Below, piece by piece: positions 6,505 through 9,872 of a DNA stretch of 9,872 nucleotides. The stretch spans positions 1 through 9,872 of the forward strand of contig CAYXVU010000226.1 of assembly GCA_964468725.1 (NCBI GenBank), read 5' to 3'. The notes under the pieces were generated by a model. It saw nothing but the letters and a program-made list of their open reading frames with translations, was not told where the DNA came from and did no database searches. Both the position numbers and the translations under genes were made by a program. The stretch's first letter is position 1. Each line of letters opens with the position of its first letter. Source of the stretch: CAYXVU01 sp964468725 (GTDB lineage Bacteria > Acidobacteriota > Blastocatellia > UBA7656).

Positions 6505-7902
6505 ATGACGAAAAGAGTCTCTATTCCGACAACCCTTTTTTTGCTGCTGACCTTAACGACGGGTCTGGCGCTCGGTCAGACGACGCGCAAACCGAGTGAC
6601 AACGCGCGGCCTGCAACGAGCGAGGCCAAGCGCAAAGTCGCACCGGCGGCGGCCAATCAACCGGTACAAGGAAGCGGCACAACGGATCGCTTGCCCAAAT
6701 GGACGGGCAGCAATGGCAGCGGCTTCTTTCTCGGCGATTCGATCATCACCGAAACGAAATTCGGCAACATTGGCATCGGAACAACAACACCCGCTTCGAA
6801 ACTTACTGTGCAAGGGATGATTGAAACGACGCTCGGCGGCGTGAAATTCCCCGATGGCACGTTGCAGACAACCGCCGCAGTAAGCGGCACGCTGGCCATC
6901 ATCAGAGACGCCACCTTGACAGGCAACGGCACGACGGCGGAACCCCTCGGCGTAGCCGTGCCGTTGACAATCATGGGATCGGTTGACAATGGCAACGGGG
7001 TTATCACGATCACCAACACGGCAGCAGGCGGCCCGGGAATCTTCTCTACAGGCGGCAATGCCAATATGATAGTTGGCGGCGGCGCAGGCATGCTTGCACT
7101 GGGCGGCACGGGCGGCAGCGACGGTGCCACAACTCCCGGTGGTGTCGGAATTGTCGCCTTTGGCGGGTCGGCTACGATGGGTTCCGGCGGCACGGGCGGC
7201 TCCCTGATCGGGGGCGTGAGCACGGCTGGCGATGGCGGTGATGGCGCGTTTGCGGTTGGCGCGCTCGGCGTCGGCACCGGAAATAAAGGCGGCAGGGGCA
7301 TCATTGCCATTCCCGGCGGCGGCGCGGGCGGCGCAACGCCGGGGCTTGCCGGAGAGTTTATAGGCGATGTCGAAATCACCGGCAATCTGTCGAAAGGCGG
7401 CGGCTCGTTCAAGATTGACCATCCCCTCGACCCGGAAAACAAATACCTCTATCACTCGTTTGTCGAATCGCCCGACATGATGAATGTCTATAACGGCACA
7501 ATCACGACCGATGACCAAGGCGAAGCCATCGTCACGCTGCCGGATTATTTTGAATCGCTCAATAAGGACTTTCGCTATCAACTCACCGTCATCGGCCAAT
7601 TCGCGCAAGCCATCGTCGGGCAAAAGATCAAAGGCAACCGCTTTGTGATTAAGACCAACGCGCCCAATGTTGAAGTCTCTTGGCAGGTCACAGGCATCCG
7701 CCAAGACGCCTTCGCCAATAAAAACCGCATTCCGGTTGAAGTCCTCAAACCCGAAATCGAGCGCGGCTCTTACCTGCACCCGGAAGCCTTTCAACAACCT
7801 GTAGAGCGAGGGGTGCAGATGATGCGATACCGCGAACAGATGGAGCGCGCGAAAGCGCGAGAGAGCGCCGAGTCATCTGCACAGCAGCCCACAAGAAAAT
7901 AG
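6505..7902 (+). CDS. Exported glycine-rich, tail-fibre-like surface protein
   Basis: The protein has 465 residues. MTKR plus a hydrophobic stretch form a signal peptide with likely cleavage after 'LALG' (24). A disordered Ala/Lys/Pro segment follows to about 57. Residues 62-130 carry motifs common in phage-tail-fibre-like surface proteins: 'LPKWTGSNG', 'NIGIGTTTPASKLTVQG' and 'GVKFPDGTLQTTAA'. Residues about 174-300 are a low-complexity region rich in GG pairs ('GGTGGS' twice, 'GGAGG'), suggesting a repetitive beta-solenoid or collar stalk. Residues about 301-430 form a compact domain ('FKIDHPLDPENKYLYHSFVE', 'MMNVYNGTITTD', 'SWQVTGIRQDAFAN', ending 'YLHPE'). I recognise it as a conserved C-terminal domain of similar exported proteins, of unknown function. 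The last 35 residues are charged. No intramolecular peptidase motif of the S74 type was seen, although such motifs often follow the GIGTTTPA head. A structural or adhesive surface role is inferred. The gene appears monocistronic, bounded by the repeat upstream and a strong hairpin downstream. Confidence 0.82.
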   Translation: MTKRVSIPTTLFLLLTLTTGLALGQTTRKPSDNARPATSEAKRKVAPAAANQPVQGSGTTDRLPKWTGSNGSGFFLGDSIITETKFGNIGIGTTTPASKLTVQGMIETTLGGVKFPDGTLQTTAAVSGTLAIIRDATLTGNGTTAEPLGVAVPLTIMGSVDNGNGVITITNTAAGGPGIFSTGGNANMIVGGGAGMLALGGTGGSDGATTPGGVGIVAFGGSATMGSGGTGGSLIGGVSTAGDGGDGAFAVGALGVGTGNKGGRGIIAIPGGGAGGATPGLAGEFIGDVEITGNLSKGGGSFKIDHPLDPENKYLYHSFVESPDMMNVYNGTITTDDQGEAIVTLPDYFESLNKDFRYQLTVIGQFAQAIVGQKIKGNRFVIKTNAPNVEVSWQVTGIRQDAFANKNRIPVEVLKPEIERGSYLHPEAFQQPVERGVQMMRYREQMERAKARESAESSAQQPTRK

Positions 7903-8009
7903 CCCTGCGGCGTCTCGGCAGTCTCTTCGCAAATGTCTTGAATCGTCAACTATCCGAGGGGCACGATGGAGGCAGAGAAGATCGGACACAGGTAAACCGA
8001 GACAAGTCA

Positions 8010-8054
8010 GGAGGGGACGGAGGCTGACAACTTCAGTGAGCCTCCGTCCCCTCC
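8010..8054 (+). terminator. Perfect 16-bp GC hairpin, probable U-less terminator
   Basis: GGAGGGGACGGAGGCT (8010-8025) and AGCCTCCGTCCCCTCC (8039-8054) are perfect reverse complements with a 13-base loop. Within the loop region CTGA/TCAG could pair as an alternative. The hairpin lies 107 bases after the stop of the glycine-rich gene. No T-run follows, so if it terminates transcription it does so as a U-less hairpin or with a factor. A repeat-family member or protein-binding site is the alternative. Confidence 0.6.
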
Positions 8055-8243
8055 ATGTACGATTCCTTGCCGTTCAACCTCTGCCGCGTAGAAAACGGCC
8101 TGATCCGGGCTCCTGCCGCAGCCTTCTTTACCAAACCGCTTGTCAGCGATAGACTACCGGCTGTCGGAAATCTCTCCTCCGTCGTCCGCCGTGAATTGGT
8201 ACTGAAACCCTAGAGAATCTTCGCAAAGCATTTCCAGCGATGA

Positions 8244-8253
8244 AAGGAAGGAG
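8244..8253 (+). promoter_or_regulatory. Strong Shine-Dalgarno of the lipoprotein gene
   Basis: AAGGAAGGAG contains two overlapping anti-16S matches, the nearer ending five bases before ATG 8259. It supports this start and efficient translation. Confidence 0.75.
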
Positions 8254-8258
8254 AAACC

Positions 8259-8669
8259 ATGAGCAAAAAGTTTTTCGCCGGTCTGTTGCTGTTGGCGTGC
8301 GTATGGATTGTCGGCTGTAAAAAGGATGAGGAGATCGCTCCGGTGCTGAAAGAGTTCGATGCCTTCACCGCTGAACTGGTGCAGAAGGTCGAAGCGGCAC
8401 AAGGTTCGATTGCCGGTATTGATGCCGCACAGCAGTTTCTGGACGCGAAAAAAGGCGACATCAAAAAGAGGCTCGAACTGCTGAAAGATGTGCGCGGCTT
8501 TCAAGTCAGTGACGAGATGAAAAAGACGATGACGGATAGCTTTGTGAAAAATGCAACGGCGGTCGCTTCCTTGCAGATCAAATATGTCGGTCTCAGTGTG
8601 CGCGATCCCAATCACAAAGCCCGCCTCGAAAAGCTGCTGAGCGATTATAAGAGCTTGCTGCCGACCTAA
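8259..8669 (+). CDS. Small helical predicted lipoprotein
   Basis: The protein has 136 residues. MSKKFF and a hydrophobic core (7-18) end in the lipobox IVGC, with Cys20 the likely lipidated residue. C14 in 'LLAC' is a less likely alternative. The mature part is short, highly charged and almost wholly helical by pattern: 'APVLKEFDAFTAELVQKVEAAQ', 'KKGDIKKRLELLKDVRGFQV', 'DEMKKTMTDSFVKN', 'ARLEKLLSDYKSLLPT'. It is probably a small helical bundle on the periplasmic face of a membrane. I do not recognise a characterised family, and no catalytic motif is visible. A strong Shine-Dalgarno precedes it and a GC hairpin follows 20 bases after the stop, so it appears to be transcribed alone. The gene call is firm, the localisation likely, the function unknown. 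Confidence 0.85.
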   Translation: MSKKFFAGLLLLACVWIVGCKKDEEIAPVLKEFDAFTAELVQKVEAAQGSIAGIDAAQQFLDAKKGDIKKRLELLKDVRGFQVSDEMKKTMTDSFVKNATAVASLQIKYVGLSVRDPNHKARLEKLLSDYKSLLPT

Positions 8670-8685
8670 TCCGTCAGGCCGCAGA

Positions 8686-8720
8686 TCATGAGGCGGCTCG
8701 GCATTGAGCCGCCTCTCATG
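8686..8720 (+). terminator. GC hairpin after the lipoprotein gene
   Basis: GAGGCGGCTC (8690-8699) and GAGCCGCCTC (8706-8715) pair perfectly around a six-base loop (GGCATT). The flanking CAT/ATG extends the stem if a two-base bulge (TC) is allowed. It lies 20 bases beyond the stop codon. As with the hairpin at 8010-8054, no U-tract follows. Confidence 0.6.
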
Positions 8721-8987
8721 GGCTCGGGTTGGGGAGGAGAGAACGCCGCCGCCTTTGCCCTTTCGCACTTTCTCTGCAAGATGATCCTCTTATATCATTC
8801 GAGACTAGCAGGTGGGGGAAAATCAGATCGCTGAGAGTTTGAGGCCGTCAAACGTACGAAAAATCGGACAGCGCGAAGATTACCACCATCACTCTCTGTT
8901 GTCCTTGTTAGTGCTTTCGTCCCTTCACAGATGCCATTCTGCTCGTACGCTAGCCTGATACAACTCACGCTTTCTGACCTTCTGTTT

Positions 8988-8995
8988 GGAGGAGG
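8988..8995 (+). promoter_or_regulatory. Near-consensus Shine-Dalgarno GGAGGAGG
   Basis: GGAGGAGG ends six bases before ATG 9002, an almost ideal ribosome binding site, and decides the start of the following gene. Confidence 0.8.
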
Positions 8996-9001
8996 TATCG
9001 A

Positions 9002-9872
9002 ATGAAGAGAGTAATCGTTTCAGCGATGTTTCTATTCGGCGCACTAGCCTTTGGCCTATATCTCTTCACCCCTGCAAAGCGCGTGGCTCCAACCCGCGCC
9101 CGCCTGATCGCTCCGTCGCAACTCGAACCGCAAGCCGGACTCGATGAATTCGAAGAGGATGCGGAAAAGCGACAAGAGTGGTTCCGTTTTCAGCGCGCCT
9201 ACCCGTTTGATGAGATTCCTGCCGATGCGCGGCGCAAGGCTTGGCTGACGCGACCGCGCGGCAAAGCGAAAAGTCTGGCCTTGATGCAAGCGCCCGCCGG
9301 TCGGTGGCAACCGCTCGGCCCTTTTCCAACCCTTTCGGCTCCTATCGAGCAATGGGGATTTACCAGCGGACGCATCAATGCAATTGCCGTATCGCCAGTT
9401 GATGAGAGTCTCATCTTGGCGGGCGCAGCAACGGGCGGCATCTGGCGCTCGACCGATGGCGGCAAAAATTTCGTGCCGGTGACGAACGATCAAGTGGATG
9501 CGGCAGTCGGCTCCATCGCTTTCTCGAAAAGCCATCCTGAAATCGTCTATGCCGGTATGGGCGATCCCAAAAGCGGTTACTTTGGGACGGGAGTGATGAA
9601 ATCAACCGACGCAGGGGCATCGTGGAGACACCTTGGGACGAATTCGTTTACAGAGCGGATCGTAAAAATTGCGGTGGATGATTCCGACCCGGATCGAGTT
9701 TACATGGTGCGCCTGTGGGACGGCCTTTATCTCTCTACAGACGGCGGCATGAGTTGGCAAGAGAAACTAAGCTGCGAAGCGGCAGATATGGCAGTTCATC
9801 CGGCGGACGGAAAAACGATTTATGTAGCCGCTTCTTCGCTCATCGGCGGCAATGGCCTGCGCTTCGCCTTTC
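9002..9872 (+). CDS. Exported Asp-box (BNR/sortilin-like) beta-propeller protein, 3'-truncated
   Basis: The frame is open from ATG 9002 to the window end (290 codons). It begins with a signal peptide or membrane anchor (MKRVIVSAMFLFGALAFGLYLF). A charged linker rich in Glu and Arg follows (about 40-98). 'RWQPLGPFP' and 'GFTSGRINAIAVSPVDESLI' then open the propeller. Three Asp-box motifs (S-T-D-x-G-x-x-W/F) are visible: S150-F157, S201-W208 and S245-W252. Each follows a blade strand such as 'GGIWR', 'GTGVMK' or 'GLYL'. This is the VPS10/sortilin or glycosyl-hydrolase-like ten-bladed or seven-bladed propeller class found in large secreted proteins. Asp-boxes are structural turns and do not identify an enzyme. 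In related proteins the propeller is often followed by C-terminal sorting or adhesion domains, here beyond the window. Its role is unknown; a surface or secreted location is likely. Confidence 0.85.
   Translation, partial: MKRVIVSAMFLFGALAFGLYLFTPAKRVAPTRARLIAPSQLEPQAGLDEFEEDAEKRQEWFRFQRAYPFDEIPADARRKAWLTRPRGKAKSLALMQAPAGRWQPLGPFPTLSAPIEQWGFTSGRINAIAVSPVDESLILAGAATGGIWRSTDGGKNFVPVTNDQVDAAVGSIAFSKSHPEIVYAGMGDPKSGYFGTGVMKSTDAGASWRHLGTNSFTERIVKIAVDDSDPDRVYMVRLWDGLYLSTDGGMSWQEKLSCEAADMAVHPADGKTIYVAASSLIGGNGLRFAF

Larger units (their letters stand above)
7903..8258. other. Non-coding gap with a strong hairpin
   Basis: These 356 bases contain no plausible gene. The clear element is the perfect stem at 8010-8054. 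The rest (8055-8243) shows no recognisable repeat or RNA. A promoter for the lipoprotein gene must lie here, but none is convincing by eye. Confidence 0.55.
8670..9001. other. Non-coding gap upstream of the Asp-box protein gene
   Basis: This stretch of 332 bases holds the hairpin at 8686-8720 and then about 265 bases of sequence without a gene or repeat that I can identify. It ends in the strong ribosome binding site at 8988-8995. No convincing promoter is readable. Confidence 0.5.

Noticed and set aside
6553..7797. A 414-codon open frame on the minus strand, and another of 261 codons at 6657-7442
   Set aside because: They lie opposite the glycine-rich gene. Their length is explained by GC-rich Gly codons that leave few stops in reverse (Pro- and Ala-rich products). 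The + strand gene has a signal peptide, a ribosome binding site and a recognisable domain.
8154..8768. A 204-codon open frame on the minus strand
   Set aside because: It covers the lipoprotein gene, which has a strong ribosome binding site, lipobox and helical pattern on the + strand.

Overview
This window looks like chromosomal DNA from a GC-moderate, Gram-negative-type soil or environmental bacterium, most likely of the Acidobacteriota (perhaps Blastocatellia). The assignment rests on gene content, not on a marker gene. The relevant content is a sigma factor / membrane anti-sigma-like / TPR-CHAT protease operon, a tail-fibre-like glycine-rich exported protein, and an Asp-box (BNR/sortilin-type) propeller protein. 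These combinations are familiar from that phylum and are also seen in Planctomycetes and Cyanobacteria. All recognised genes are on the + strand. No rRNA, tRNA, CRISPR array, transposase or phage gene was seen.

Left part (1-5850): the 3' end of a YncE-like beta-propeller gene is followed after 12 bases by an ECF-type sigma factor. A single-pass membrane protein of the anti-sigma type and a 1061-residue secreted protein follow. The large protein has a beta-sandwich, seven or eight kinesin-light-chain-type TPRs, and a CHAT (caspase-like) peptidase with an intact His/Cys pair. The gaps are short (35 and 60 bases), so sigma, anti-sigma and CHAT genes probably form one operon. The natural reading is a surface or envelope-sensing module: the sigma factor is held by the membrane protein, and the exported CHAT protein acts on the outer side as sensor, effector or protease.

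Middle part (5851-6504): a non-coding stretch that contains a 132-base, MITE-like inverted-repeat element (6191-6322). Each of its arms carries a small perfect REP-like palindrome.

Right part (6505-9872): three genes for exported proteins, each with a strong Shine-Dalgarno sequence. They encode a glycine-rich, tail-fibre-like protein with a conserved C-terminal domain, a small predicted lipoprotein, and the 5' end of an Asp-box propeller protein that runs off the window. The first two are followed by strong GC hairpins without a U-tract, so they are probably separate transcription units. The whole window is dominated by envelope and secreted proteins. The most distinctive items are the sigma/anti-sigma/CHAT operon with its doubled translation start, and the nested palindromic element.
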